DNA of 64,000 nucleotides from Desulfomicrobium escambiense DSM 10707 (GCF_000428825.1 NZ_AUAR01000009.1:62001-126000), one strand, 5' to 3'; positions 26,241 through 35,249 are shown, numbered from the stretch's first letter. Notes: generated from the letters alone by a model not told the origin. Made by a program: numbers and translations.

Positions 26241-29200
26241 TCAAAGGGTTTCGTAGTTTCTGATCTTCCGCTCCCGAAGATCCTTGTAGACGGCCTCGGC
26301 CACCTTCCGGCCATCGATGTTGGTGGTCACGCTGAGTTCCACCGGGCGGTCGGCCAAGCCATCGAGGCGCGAGAGCAAGGATTCCAGCAGTTCGCGCAGC
26401 CCCGGACCGGCTTCCTCTCCGCGCATGGGTGTCGCGGGAGCGGTGCGAGCCGGAGCGATCAACCGCTCGGAAGGCACCGTCTCGGCGAGTCCCGATTGCA
26501 GGGGCTTCGCTATCGGAGTCGGCGCGGTTGTCTTGGGCCGCTCGATCCCGGCCGGAGCCAGAGAGGCATCTCCGTTTTCCAGTGCCGGTTCCACCGCGAA
26601 CGGCTGGATATAGCTCTTACTTACCGGCTCGACGGCCGCTGCGACGGTCTGCACGATGCCGTTCATCGGTTGCGGAGGCGGCGCGGCAGTGGCCATGACC
26701 GGCTGGAGCATCAGCATGGCGCTCAGGGCCTTGGGCACCAAGCGCTCGTCCAGACGCGGCACGAGACTGAGTACACTTTCGATGATGCGTTGCCCAATCG
26801 ATTCGGCGGGCGGCTCGGTCCCGAGTGGTTGCTTCCGCTCGGCCACCTGCGGAATCGGGGGCTGGACTCCCAGCATGGCGCGAGCGGAGGAGAGCAAACC
26901 ATTGGCGATCCCGGCGCTTCTATCCTTGATCGCCTGAATGCCCGCGCTCGCGCCGCTCGAAAGCCTCTGCCAGAGGGTTTGCCCCTCGGCACCGGCGTTG
27001 GTAAAGATTCGACCGACAGCGCCGGGAACGGCCGACAGTGTGGCAACGATCCGGTCGCGGATATTGACGGCTCCCGTGGCCAGCGCGTCCCAGGCATTGA
27101 CCTGGGGCGGTTTGAGCGCCAGTACGGGCGTGTCGCCAAACAGGGATTGTTTGAGACCGCCGAAGATGGCACCGGCCTTGGCCGCGACGGTTTGAGCCCC
27201 GGAGGTCAACCCATCCCAGAGTTTTCCAGCCATGCGGAAGGGAGCCGAGGCGGCGTCCATGAGATTGCCGCCCGCCGTCTTGATCTGCTGCCAGGCTCCC
27301 GCAGCGGCTGTGAGAATCCCGCGAGCGGCGATGCCGAACACTTTCGCGGGCAGCGACTGGGTAAGGCTCATGCCGTCGGCGAGGGTCTTGAGCAGCGCGG
27401 AACCGGAGGCGGTCAGGCTGGCGAGCGGTCCCTCACGGGCATCGGAGAACGGCAGCAGATTGCGCAGCTTGCCCAAAGCGTTCTTGAGCATGGTGAAGGG
27501 ATAGGTCACCGCCGACCAGATCCCTTCGCCAAGGGTGATCAGTAGCTTCTTGCCCGCCTCGAAAAAGGTGGTATCCCCGGCGAAGAAGGAGCGCACGGTG
27601 GCAAACAGATCCCGCAGGGTGCTGATGATCGGCAGATTCAGAATCGCTTGGCCGATCTGTCCGGCGGCGTCAGCCACCAGGCGTCCGATGGAGGTGAATA
27701 TCCCGGAAATGAAATTCCAGACACCGACCACCACATCCCGCGCCCAGCGGAACGGGGTGGCAACAAAATCGTAGACCGCGCCGCCGATGGCCTTGAGACC
27801 GTCCAGCAGGGAAATGTCGCCGGTCAGCACCTGCCAGACCGCATAGACGATCTTTCCGGCGGCCACGAAGGCCTCGCCGATCATGCGCACGGGCAACAGG
27901 AACTTGTAGATAAACTTGGCCGCTCCGAACAGGGACCCGACGATGACCTTGCCGACCCAGACCACGCTGCGCACCACCACCGCCAGGGCTCGGACGATGA
28001 GCGACAGGTTCCAGGCCACGATCTTCAGGGCGAACGCCAACCCCTGCAGAAGCACACCGGCGACGGTGCCGATAACCGTGCCGAAGGTGCGCCAGGACGA
28101 GCCGTCGGTGGCGCTGGCGGCCACGCCGAAGATCTCCACCACCGAAAAGACCGCGCTGGCCAGCGCCGCATAGGCGCTCATCAGGGTGCGGACGGTCGGT
28201 TCGAGGATGGCGCGGATGCGACCAAAGGCATGGGAAAAAGCGCCCCACAATCCGGCCATGGCCTCACGAACGCGGTAATAGGCTTTGAAGACGGTGACCA
28301 CGAAGCCCAGCAGACCGGCGGATTGGAGCTTCTGGGCCAGTTCGGCCGACATCTGTCCGACACCGCCGCTGAGCGAGCCCACAAGCTCCCTGATCCCCCG
28401 GAAGACCAGCGAGACCTTGTTCCAGGCCCCGGTGATGACGTCCTGGATGCCGCCGAAGTTGGTTTCCCAGGCGCGTTTGAGCAAATACAACGAGAGGATC
28501 ACGCCCGCGATGATGGCGGTAACTGGCAGAAAATAGGTCGCGACCGCCGAACCCACTCCGGCGAGCGCGGCGCTGATGGCCACGAATCCGGCCTTGATGG
28601 CGGGCAGCATGAGTCCCACCATGCCTACGGCGGCTGTGACAGCTCCGGCCACGACCAGAATGGTGCCGAGGGCCATGGACAGCCCCAGGACCACCCGGGT
28701 CACGCCCGGCATTGATTTAGCCATGCGTTGCAGGAACAGAATGAAGCGGGAGATGCCGTTGATCACCGGCGTGACCACCGGTAGCAGAGTGCGTCCCAGG
28801 ATTTCGCTGAGGTTGGCCATCTGCTGGCGCAGGAGCAGAAATCTGGCTCCGATGTCCTGGTTCATGGCGTCGGCCATCTGTTCGGTGACCGCCGTGCCGG
28901 TCTTCATGGCCCGGCCCACCGACTGGATATTGCCTTCGAGGCTCTCCATGCCCGCCGACATCTGTAGCAGGAACTTGACCGCCTCGTCGGAGCCGAAGGC
29001 CTTCTTCAGCTTCACCTGGGCGGCGGCGTTGGAGAGATCGGGGAACTGGCGCTTGATCTCCTGCAGGATGGGAACCACGCCCTTGAGACGGCCGCTGGTG
29101 TCGGTGAAGGACAGGCCAAGCTCGTCACCGGCCTCGGCCGCCTTCATGATGAACGCCTTGTACAGCGTGCCCGCCTCTGAGCCGGGCATGGTGGTCTGGA

Positions 29201-29876
29201 GCTGGCCGAGCACGGCGAGCTGCTCGTTCAGCGGAATATTGCTCGCGGCAGCCACCGCGCCGATGTTCTTGATGGCGTCGGCCATCTGGGTGCCGTTGGT
29301 CTTGAACGAGGCCACGGTCTGCGCCATGGCTCCGGAAAAGGCGGTCGCCCATTCCATGTCGTTCATGTCGGCCATGATGGGCTTGAAGATCCCGTAGGCC
29401 GTGGTGAAGGTGCCGACCATCTCCTGGGTGGTGGCCTTGGTCGCCTTGGCCGTCATGGCGGCCATGGAGGTGAAGACGCCCACCGCCTCGTCGCTGAGGT
29501 TGGACAGGGCCGATTTCACATCGTAGGTGGCAGTGATGAACGCCGCCTTGTCAGCACCGGACCACTGGTTGGTGAAGGATTCTGCGGCGTCCTCGATGGC
29601 CCGGAGGTCCTGCACGCCGAGGGACGCCAGCTCGCCCAGAGCCTTCTGGGTCGCGGCGGTGGAGGCGACCAGGGCGGCGGGCACTGCCATCAGGGCCAGT
29701 CCCGCCCCGAGCATCATGGTCCCTTGCTGGATGCGGTCCAGGTTGCGGGTCATCCGCTCGCTGGCATCCGCCACGGTGGAATCGAGGTCCATCATGGAGC
29801 CACGGATGCGCTGCGCGTTCTGCGAGAACGCATCCTTCATCGATACCACTATGCCCAGTCCGAGATCGCCGTTCAT
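26241..29876 (-). CDS. Phage tail tape measure protein
   Basis: The 1211-residue protein sets tail length. The first 500 residues match the tape-measure family core (VADASERMTRNLDRIQQGTM; AAAASNIPLNEQLAVLGQLQ after GAV; TTMPGSEAGTLYKAFIMKAA; FPDLSNAAAQVKLKKAFGSD). Several hydrophobic stretches follow (VLGLSMALGTILVVAGAVTA; ITAIIAGVILSLYLL-like), as expected for proteins that help DNA cross the inner membrane. The C-terminus is a proline-rich linker and a helical end. It follows directly the frameshifted chaperone ORF. Confidence 0.93.
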   Translation of the reverse strand: MNGDLGLGIVVSMKDAFSQNAQRIRGSMMDLDSTVADASERMTRNLDRIQQGTMMLGAGLALMAVPAALVASTAATQKALGELASLGVQDLRAIEDAAESFTNQWSGADKAAFITATYDVKSALSNLSDEAVGVFTSMAAMTAKATKATTQEMVGTFTTAYGIFKPIMADMNDMEWATAFSGAMAQTVASFKTNGTQMADAIKNIGAVAAASNIPLNEQLAVLGQLQTTMPGSEAGTLYKAFIMKAAEAGDELGLSFTDTSGRLKGVVPILQEIKRQFPDLSNAAAQVKLKKAFGSDEAVKFLLQMSAGMESLEGNIQSVGRAMKTGTAVTEQMADAMNQDIGARFLLLRQQMANLSEILGRTLLPVVTPVINGISRFILFLQRMAKSMPGVTRVVLGLSMALGTILVVAGAVTAAVGMVGLMLPAIKAGFVAISAALAGVGSAVATYFLPVTAIIAGVILSLYLLKRAWETNFGGIQDVITGAWNKVSLVFRGIRELVGSLSGGVGQMSAELAQKLQSAGLLGFVVTVFKAYYRVREAMAGLWGAFSHAFGRIRAILEPTVRTLMSAYAALASAVFSVVEIFGVAASATDGSSWRTFGTVIGTVAGVLLQGLAFALKIVAWNLSLIVRALAVVVRSVVWVGKVIVGSLFGAAKFIYKFLLPVRMIGEAFVAAGKIVYAVWQVLTGDISLLDGLKAIGGAVYDFVATPFRWARDVVVGVWNFISGIFTSIGRLVADAAGQIGQAILNLPIISTLRDLFATVRSFFAGDTTFFEAGKKLLITLGEGIWSAVTYPFTMLKNALGKLRNLLPFSDAREGPLASLTASGSALLKTLADGMSLTQSLPAKVFGIAARGILTAAAGAWQQIKTAGGNLMDAASAPFRMAGKLWDGLTSGAQTVAAKAGAIFGGLKQSLFGDTPVLALKPPQVNAWDALATGAVNIRDRIVATLSAVPGAVGRIFTNAGAEGQTLWQRLSSGASAGIQAIKDRSAGIANGLLSSARAMLGVQPPIPQVAERKQPLGTEPPAESIGQRIIESVLSLVPRLDERLVPKALSAMLMLQPVMATAAPPPQPMNGIVQTVAAAVEPVSKSYIQPFAVEPALENGDASLAPAGIERPKTTAPTPIAKPLQSGLAETVPSERLIAPARTAPATPMRGEEAGPGLRELLESLLSRLDGLADRPVELSVTTNIDGRKVAEAVYKDLRERKIRNYETL
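26616..26649 (-). promoter_or_regulatory. Possible ninth, weaker copy of the 34-bp motif inside the tape measure gene
   Basis: Box B is nearly perfect (CCGGTAAGTAAG) and the upstream box reads GACCGTCG at the same spacing, but the site is inside coding sequence. It encodes VEPVSKS in the protein. It may be a weak promoter or coincidence. Confidence 0.35.
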
Positions 29877-30047
29877 CTATCGCCGTTCCGTTTGCTCACG
29901 TTCAAAATCAAGCTGCCGCTCGAGGGCCTCGACGAACTGACGCCGGACCCTGAGCGGCAGCGAGCGGGTTTCCGACCAGCCCCAGTGCAGTCCGCCGTAA
30001 GCGAGAAAGAATGCGTCGCTTACAAGCGAACTCCGGGGAACAAAAAA
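29877..30047 (-). CDS. Frame -1 extension of the tail assembly chaperone (GT-like)
   Basis: This reading frame has no convincing own start or ribosome binding site where it leaves the upstream gene, but it is in the -1 frame of that gene. Slippage at the T-TTT-TTG site would add 54 residues (VPRSSLVSDAFFLAYGGLHW, then ETRSLPLRVRRQFVEALERQ, LDFEREQTERR) to give a 273-residue product. Its stop TAG abuts the tape measure ATG. The HW-x-E-x-LP-x-R pattern is typical of tail-chaperone C-termini. By analogy with lambda G/GT and P2 E/E', it would help load the tube subunits. Confidence 0.68.
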   Translation of the reverse strand, partial: FFVPRSSLVSDAFFLAYGGLHWGWSETRSLPLRVRRQFVEALERQLDFEREQTERR

Positions 30048-30697
30048 GCCGGTTCGGCCTCCAGGCGGGTACGGATCTTGGTGCCGCAGCCATCGCATTC
30101 GGTCTCGACCGAGGTGTCGATTCCCGCGTCGACCCGCGACATCTCCTGCCGCAGCGCGTTGCGGTCGCGCATCGACATTTCCGCCAGGCTCTTCTTGGAG
30201 GGAGCCTTGCCGTCGATGTCGAGGACGCGGATGAGCATGGCCGAGGTGATGTTGGGCTCACGCAGGCTGGCCAGGCGCTTTTCCTTGTGGCCGTCGAGAT
30301 ATCCGAAGCGCACGGTTTTCTTCGAGCCGGGCAGCTTGAAGGCGAACTCCCGCTCCTCGCCGTAGGGGGTGACCTTGAGATCCTCGAGATTGATGGTCAC
30401 AAAGTTGGTCATGCGGCAGGAGCTGTTCGGGCAGCTCAGCTCCAGCTCCACCTCGTCGCCGAGGGAAATCTGGCGCAGGCGGACCAGGGCGAACAGCCGG
30501 TCACCCGAGAGCAGGTTCATCACCTCGGCGAGATCGGGATCGGTCTTCTCGCCCAGCCGGACGAAACAGTTGCGGAGCACCTGGTTGATCGCCTCTCCGG
30601 AACGGATCAGGCGCTGGTTGGTGAGCAGTTCTTCCTCGGCCCCGGTCATTTCCCGAAGCTCGAGTTCAGTGCCGCTTGGCAGTTCAAAGCTGTACAT
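30020..30697 (-). CDS. Tail assembly chaperone (T4 gp26/PF12322-like sequence)
   Basis: The 225-residue protein has MYSFELPSGTELELREMTGA, AINQVLRNCFVRLG, SGDRLFALVRLRQISLGDEV, a CPNSSC half-zinc motif and a second ECDGCGTKI pair, the layout of the T4 baseplate-like family PF12322. Its position between tail tube and tape measure genes is that of tail assembly chaperones. The C-terminal codons contain the slippery site that reads into the next frame. GGAGG precedes its ATG. Chaperone role is from position; the family name is tentative. Confidence 0.78.
   Translation of the reverse strand: MYSFELPSGTELELREMTGAEEELLTNQRLIRSGEAINQVLRNCFVRLGEKTDPDLAEVMNLLSGDRLFALVRLRQISLGDEVELELSCPNSSCRMTNFVTINLEDLKVTPYGEEREFAFKLPGSKKTVRFGYLDGHKEKRLASLREPNITSAMLIRVLDIDGKAPSKKSLAEMSMRDRNALRQEMSRVDAGIDTSVETECDGCGTKIRTRLEAEPAFLFPGVRL
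30041..30047 (-). other. Predicted -1 ribosomal frameshift site (T-TTT-TTG)
   Basis: In the chaperone frame the codons are GCT TTT TTG, giving the heptamer T TTT TTG. An inverted repeat TCGCT/AGCGA with loop TTGT begins about 12 bases downstream and includes the zero-frame stop. P2 uses the same heptamer in its tail genes. Confidence 0.65.
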
Positions 30698-30712
30698 GGT
30701 CGATCCTCCGGT

Positions 30713-31174
30713 TTAGGTCCAGTATTGGAAGCAGATGGTGAGCTTCTCGATGGTGTTCTCGGTGTTGCCGCCTTCGAGCTCGTCGTATTCGAGCGCCTTC
30801 ACCCAGGCACCGTGCAGGGTCCAGCGGCGGGTCTCGTTGCCGGTGCGGTCGTAGCGGACAACGTCGATGTCGCGCATGTAGTCGGCCGGAAGACCGCCGG
30901 TGACGGCGTTCACGTCCACCTGTTTCTTGATCCATTCGCGGGCCGCCTCGTCGGAGCCGTCCTGCAGGTTGCCTTTCTCGAGGGTGATGTCCTCGAACTT
31001 GACCCGCCCTGCCACCTTTTGGTCGAACATCGAACCGGCCGGGGCAAAGGCCACTTCCTCGAATTCTGTTTTTGGCTCCTGTCCCTTGTGGAACAGGGCC
31101 ACGTCGAAGCCATTTACCTCGATGGCGAATTGCCAGTTCTGGTAAAGGCTCTTGGGCATGTTTCCGCTTCTCAT
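30713..31174 (-). CDS. Tail tube protein (T4 gp19-like)
   Basis: The 153-residue protein matches the phage T4 gp19/tail tube family: NWQFAIEVNGFDVALFHKGQ, EFEEVAFAPAGSMFDQKVAG, RVKFEDITLEKGNLQDG and RRWTLHGAWVKALEYDELEG. It forms the inner tube that slides through the cell envelope after sheath contraction. It lies 15 bases downstream of the sheath gene. Start 31174 is supported by GGGAGA; an internal ATG at 31159 also fits. Confidence 0.9.
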   Translation of the reverse strand: MRSGNMPKSLYQNWQFAIEVNGFDVALFHKGQEPKTEFEEVAFAPAGSMFDQKVAGRVKFEDITLEKGNLQDGSDEAAREWIKKQVDVNAVTGGLPADYMRDIDVVRYDRTGNETRRWTLHGAWVKALEYDELEGGNTENTIEKLTICFQYWT

Positions 31175-31189
31175 AGCCGTGTTCTCCCG

Positions 31190-32719
31190 TTAGATGATTT
31201 CTTTGAAGTCCGCGCCGGTGCTGGTCAGGATGAAGTTCAGCTCGATGAACTCCGCCGTCTTGGTCGGCTTGACGAACACGCGGGCCACCATTTCGTTGCG
31301 GTCGATGACCGCCGGGGTATTGGTCTCCTCGTCGCACTGGAATGCGAAGTCGTAGAGGCCACCCTTGTCCTTGATGTCCTGCAGGAAGGGGTTGATCAGG
31401 CGGCCGAGGGCACGCCAGGTCTGGGGATGGTTCGGCTCGAACACCACGAAGCGGGAGGATTCCGAGATGGCTTCCTCCATGAACATCATCAGACGGCGCA
31501 CGTTGATGCGGTCCACGGCCGAGGGCTGGCTTTGCAGCGTCTTCTGGCCCCAGATGTTGATGCCGGTGTCGGGGAACACGGCGATGACGTTGACCCCTTC
31601 CGGATAGAGCACATCGCGCTCGCCACGGCTGGTCTTGTAGGCCAGGGAGAGCGTGTTGAAGATGCGGCCACGGTCGATACCGGCGGGCGCGTTCCAGACG
31701 TTGGTCTTCTGGTCGCTGCGGGCGATGCATCCCGCCACCGCGCCGCAGGGCGGCACCAGCTTCTTGCGCGAGTTGACCGGATCGCTGATCTCCAGCCAGG
31801 GGTAGTAGAGCGCCGCGTAGGAGGAGTTGAAGGCCGCGTGGCTGTACATCCCTTGTCCCTTGCGGAAGTCGACCGCTTCGAGCGGCTCCAGGTGCATGGG
31901 CGTGTCGGCGATGAACAGCAGATCCTTGCGCCCCTCGGCATAGGCGATTCCGGCGTTGATCACCGGCACTGTGGTGACGCCGGGGACCATCAGCAGGTTC
32001 AGGGCGTCGATCTCGTCAAAGCCATAGAGGCCGGTATGCTGCGAGGGATCGCCGATGAAGTCCGCATCGGCCAGATCGGTCAGACCATTGTCGCCGCCGC
32101 TGAGCGTGAACACGCCCAATGCCGGACGGTCGCTGGGCGTTCCCATTGCTGCGGCCAGATCCTGGACCAGGATGAAATCCGAGCGGTCGTTGATCGCCAG
32201 CTCCACATGGTTCGGCAGCGTCTCGTCCATGCTCAGATCCTTGAACACCTCGACCACATCGCCTTTGTGCCGGACCACCAGGTTGAAATGGTTGGCCGGA
32301 TCGAGAGAACCGTCCTCGATGGAGATGGAGAGTCGGTCGCCCCAGACGCCTTCGTTCACGGCCTCGATCCGCAGGGCGTCGGCGGGCGTCGCCTCCCGGT
32401 TCTGCAGCACGATGGAAGATTTGAGCGCCGTCAGGGTGTCCCGGTCGGTGGAGTCGGTGAGATGGGCGATGCGGGTGACGTAGAGGACCGACCCGCCGTT
32501 GTCGAAAAACGCCCGTGCGGCGTAGGCCAGATAGCTTTCGTTGATATAGGAGCCGAAACGGTTGATAAACTGTTCCCAGCTCGTCACCAGCACAGGCTTG
32601 TTGATCGGGCCTTTCTCGGCCACTCCGACCATGGCAGCCGACGAGGTCGAGATCTGCTTCACATAGAAACTGAAGTCCGTTTCCCGGGTGTAAATCCCGG
32701 GCGATAGATAGGTCGGCAT
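31190..32719 (-). CDS. Contractile tail sheath protein
   Basis: The 509-residue protein is a tail sheath: MPTYLSPGIYTRETDFSFYV, VGVAEKGPINKPVLVTSWEQ, FINRFGSYINESYLAYAARA and FFDNGGSVLYVTRI at the N-terminus. At the C-terminus it has YPEGVNVIAVFPDTGINIWG, QKTLQSQPSAVDRINVRRLM, FVVFEPNHPQTWRALGRLIN and AEFIELNFILTS. It contracts to drive the tube. It defines a myovirus-type tail. GGAGG precedes the ATG. Confidence 0.97.
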   Translation of the reverse strand: MPTYLSPGIYTRETDFSFYVKQISTSSAAMVGVAEKGPINKPVLVTSWEQFINRFGSYINESYLAYAARAFFDNGGSVLYVTRIAHLTDSTDRDTLTALKSSIVLQNREATPADALRIEAVNEGVWGDRLSISIEDGSLDPANHFNLVVRHKGDVVEVFKDLSMDETLPNHVELAINDRSDFILVQDLAAAMGTPSDRPALGVFTLSGGDNGLTDLADADFIGDPSQHTGLYGFDEIDALNLLMVPGVTTVPVINAGIAYAEGRKDLLFIADTPMHLEPLEAVDFRKGQGMYSHAAFNSSYAALYYPWLEISDPVNSRKKLVPPCGAVAGCIARSDQKTNVWNAPAGIDRGRIFNTLSLAYKTSRGERDVLYPEGVNVIAVFPDTGINIWGQKTLQSQPSAVDRINVRRLMMFMEEAISESSRFVVFEPNHPQTWRALGRLINPFLQDIKDKGGLYDFAFQCDEETNTPAVIDRNEMVARVFVKPTKTAEFIELNFILTSTGADFKEII

Positions 32720-32721
32720 GG

Positions 32722-32979
32722 TTATTTCCTCCGCTTGCTGGTGGTCTTGGCCTCATCGGCTGCGGCGTCATCGGTTGCCGTGGGCTTTTCCGGTTCCGGT
32801 TCCGCGCCGCCGGTCAGGTCGGTGATGCGCACCAGGCCGCGTTTTCCGGCGGTCTTGATCTCGGCGGAGAGGTCCTTGCGGGCGATGCTCTTGCGTTCTC
32901 GCGGCCCGAGGTGAAGGGTTCCCTGGCCGGAGAGGTTGAACGTCAGGGGTTGGAACTGCAGGTTTCTGATCTCGATCAC
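32722..32979 (-). CDS. Small hypothetical tail-region protein
   Basis: This 85-residue protein starts at GTG 32979 after AAAGGAG. A short beta part (MIEIRNLQFQPLTFNLSGQG, then RERKSIARKDLSAEI) is followed by a low-complexity, charged tail (EPEPEKPTATDDAAADEAKT). The family is not recognised; it is conserved in position just before the sheath gene. Confidence 0.65.
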   Translation of the reverse strand: MIEIRNLQFQPLTFNLSGQGTLHLGPRERKSIARKDLSAEIKTAGKRGLVRITDLTGGAEPEPEKPTATDDAAADEAKTTSKRRK

Positions 32980-32991
32980 GGTTGTTCTCCT

Positions 32992-33540
32992 TTACGGTTG
33001 AATGGTTCGTTGCTCTGTCACGTCGCCGTGAAACTGGAAGGTCCGGTCCCGGATCAGCCGACCGTCGCGCAGGTCGCCGTCGTACACCGGGCAGGATTCG
33101 ATGCGGATGCGTCCGGAGCTTTGCCGGAGGTTGGAGAGGTTCACCCGGGCCAGGCCGCCCAGAGGAACCAGTTCGGTAAGGTTCAGGCTGCCCTGGTCGA
33201 CGATGGCGATCTCCGGGTGAAGCTGGAGGAACCGCGACACCGATTCGTGAAAACCGAGCAGTTCGGCCTCCCGATCCACGGTTACCACCAGATCGAAATC
33301 GAGGTGATAGAGCCGGGGAAACCGGCACTCCTCGAAACTCAGCTCCGCGACATTCTTCTCGAACAGGCGGCTCTGGCTGCGACGGAAACGGTCTTCCGTC
33401 AGCTTCGGCCCCTGGAGGATGACGCTGGGGGTGCGCTGGACCTCGAACAGGTCATCCGGGAACACCAGCACGGTGTCCGAGTGGATGGCCTGCTTGGCCA
33501 GGCGGATCAGGGTTTCTGTGACGGTCTGTATCGTGCTCAA
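32992..33540 (-). CDS. Probable tail terminator/completion protein
   Basis: The 182-residue protein has an alpha/beta pattern (TETLIRLAKQAIHSDTVLVF; YHLDFDLVVTVDREAELLGF; HPEIAIVDQGSLNLTELVPL) as in small head-tail junction proteins. Its place between the HK97 gp10-like and sheath genes is where tail terminator genes lie. The start is an unusual TTG at 33540, decided by GGAGG seven bases upstream. A 34-bp motif ends 23 bases before it. Confidence 0.6.
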   Translation of the reverse strand: MSTIQTVTETLIRLAKQAIHSDTVLVFPDDLFEVQRTPSVILQGPKLTEDRFRRSQSRLFEKNVAELSFEECRFPRLYHLDFDLVVTVDREAELLGFHESVSRFLQLHPEIAIVDQGSLNLTELVPLGGLARVNLSNLRQSSGRIRIESCPVYDGDLRDGRLIRDRTFQFHGDVTEQRTIQP

Positions 33541-33563
33541 AGGACGCCTCCGTTTTCTGCCTG

Positions 33564-33597
33564 GTTACTTACCGGAAGCGCTGGCGATGTGTCGGAG
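33564..33597 (-). promoter_or_regulatory. 34-bp dispersed motif, copy before the tail terminator gene
   Basis: Minus strand: CTCCGACACATCGCC, variable AGCG, CTTCCGGTAAGTAAC. It starts two bases past a TGA stop (TGAGCCTCCGAC) and ends 23 bases before the TTG start. Confidence 0.68.
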
Positions 33598-33599
33598 GC

Positions 33600-34085
33600 T
33601 CAAAGCGCGGAGCGGATCGCCTCGCGATAGTTCTGGAGGATCTGCTCGCGGTACTTATCCATCACCGGATGCAGAAAGGGTCTGGCGGGGATGATGATGG
33701 TCGCGCCGTTCGGATGTTTGATGGTGGCCCCGTACTCCATGACGGCACCGATGTTCACCATGTCTTCCCCGTCCTTGTTGACGGTGCCGCGCAGCAGGCC
33801 GACGAACGCCTTGTCGGCCATGATCTTCTGGGTGATGGCGTTGACGAGAAAGCCGGTGTCGATGAGCGCCTTGCTTGAGCCTTTGCGCAGGGTGGTGCTC
33901 TCGGCGAGTTTCACGAAGGCCTGTCCGCCCGGGGCCTGGGAGCGAATCCCCCGCTGGATCTCGCGCACCAGAAAAAGGGCGTTGCGGATCGTGGCCTGAC
34001 GCAGGGCCGTGGCCAGGCGTGGCCCCATGCCGGTGGTCAGCTTGGCGCGGGCCTTGTCCCAGTCACCGGTCCGCCTAACGCCCAT
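33600..34085 (-). CDS. HK97 gp10 / Mu gpG-like virion morphogenesis protein
   Basis: The 161-residue protein has ATALRQATIRNALFLVREIQ, RGIRSQAPGGQAFVKLAEST and SKALIDTGFLVNAIT at the N-terminus. It ends IGAVMEYGATIKHPNGATII then IPARPFLHPVMDKYREQI. This is the pattern of the gp10/gpG tail-completion family. It likely joins head and tail. Its start overlaps the upstream gene by 11 bases. Confidence 0.82.
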   Translation of the reverse strand: MGVRRTGDWDKARAKLTTGMGPRLATALRQATIRNALFLVREIQRGIRSQAPGGQAFVKLAESTTLRKGSSKALIDTGFLVNAITQKIMADKAFVGLLRGTVNKDGEDMVNIGAVMEYGATIKHPNGATIIIPARPFLHPVMDKYREQILQNYREAIRSAL

Positions 34086-34434
34086 TGAGCTTCACCAGTT
34101 GCAGGTTCTTATGAGTGACGGTGCCGAAGAAGTGTTCTTCTTCCACACTCTGTATGCGATAGGTTTCCCTGTCTGCGGCCAGGCGGTCTTCACCCCGGAC
34201 ATCGGCATCCGGAAGGACACAGGCGAGCGCGTCGATCTTGCCGCTCAGCTCCTCCGGCGGGGTTTCGTTCAGTTCGAGGGGGATGACGGAGATTTCCGTG
34301 TATTCGGCATCGTCGGTGCCGTAGAGCCGCTCGCCGGGAACCACGCGCAAGATGCGTGCGGTCTGGCCCGAGGAGAGGATCAGCCGGGCGACATCGGCCA
34401 CGGCTTCGGCGCGTTCCCGGTCATTCAACAACAT
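34075..34434 (-). CDS. Head-tail connector-region protein
   Basis: The 119-residue protein (ERAEAVADVARLILSSGQTA; VPGERLYGTDDAEYTEISVI; ETYRIQSVEEEHFFGTVTHK) resembles short head-closure proteins but I cannot name the family. Its start overlaps the upstream gene by 14 bases, showing tight coupling. Role is position-based. Confidence 0.6.
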   Translation of the reverse strand: MLLNDRERAEAVADVARLILSSGQTARILRVVPGERLYGTDDAEYTEISVIPLELNETPPEELSGKIDALACVLPDADVRGEDRLAADRETYRIQSVEEEHFFGTVTHKNLQLVKLNGR

Positions 34435-34885
34435 CGAGATCGATCCCTTGTTCGTAGATGACCGGAGTGAGGCCGCTCGGGGTCAGGATGTAGGCTTCCT
34501 GGTCGAGCTGGGTGGCCGGACGCAGCTCGGTGAGCCGCTGGCGGTAGTCGGCGAGCAGATCGGCCTCGAGCTTGGCCCAGTGGCCGGGCTGGCCGGTTTT
34601 ATCCACCCGCTTGTCGCCACTGGAAAAGGAGAAGGCGTTGGCGGTGGCCGAACGCATGACCTGGCAGGCGTGGATCTGCGCCATGATCACCAGGAGCTCG
34701 CGGACCTCGCCGGTGGGATCGGGGGTGATCTCTCCGGCCGTGACCGTCTGCGATTGGTCGAGGTCACGGCCGACCCGGAAAACGGCTTTCCGGACGCATC
34801 TCTCCAGAGTCTGGTCCTCGAAGAGAGATGCGCCCGGATCGGACAGGTCGAGCCGCAGGTCGGCGATCAGGTCACTCAGCAGCAC
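34421..34885 (-). CDS. Head-tail adaptor-like protein
   Basis: The 154-residue helical protein starts LLSDLIADLRLDLSDPGASL then FEDQTLERCVRKAVFRVGRD, a common pattern for adaptor (gp6-like) proteins that sit on the portal. It starts at GTG 34885 with GGAGG upstream. It lies directly after the capsid cassette, as expected for head-tail junction genes. Confidence 0.68.
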   Translation of the reverse strand: MLLSDLIADLRLDLSDPGASLFEDQTLERCVRKAVFRVGRDLDQSQTVTAGEITPDPTGEVRELLVIMAQIHACQVMRSATANAFSFSSGDKRVDKTGQPGHWAKLEADLLADYRQRLTELRPATQLDQEAYILTPSGLTPVIYEQGIDLDVVE

Positions 34886-35231
34886 CTTGCAGGCCCTCCA
34901 GACGGCTCTTGAGCGCGTCGATCACCGTGCGGCGTTTCTCTGTGTCCATGTAGCCTTTGAGGGTCTCAGGATTGGCCTCCTCGTTGACCCTGGAGATGGC
35001 GTCGGTGGCGGAGAGCTTGCTCAGGTCCACCGGTTCCGCGTCCTGGTCGGGCTCTGGAGGGGCGAGCGGTTCCTGCTTCGGTTTGTCGGCCATGGCCAGG
35101 CGGCCGTTCTTGAGCGCCGCCTGGATCTGCTTGGTGAGGCGTTCCACCTCGACCACCTGGCCGGGCTTGAGTTTCAGCCCGGCGTCGGGGATCACCAGAA
35201 CGCCGGGACGGATGTTCTTGATTCGATTCAT
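34872..35231 (-). CDS. Hypothetical protein after the major capsid gene
   Basis: The 119-residue protein has a beta N-terminal part (GVLVIPDAGLKLKPGQVVEV) and a helical C-terminal part (SATDAISRVNEEANPETLKG; MDTEKRRTVIDALKSRLEGL), linked by a Pro/Glu region. Similar small proteins often follow capsid genes, but no named family is recognised. It overlaps the next gene by 14 bases. Confidence 0.6.
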   Translation of the reverse strand: MNRIKNIRPGVLVIPDAGLKLKPGQVVEVERLTKQIQAALKNGRLAMADKPKQEPLAPPEPDQDAEPVDLSKLSATDAISRVNEEANPETLKGYMDTEKRRTVIDALKSRLEGLQGAAE

Positions 35232-35249
35232 CTCACGTCACCTCCCGGA

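Noticed and set aside
30011-32707. 898-residue open frame on the plus strand
   Set aside because: Antisense to the sheath, tube and chaperone genes; composition is that of a shadow frame and no domain is visible.
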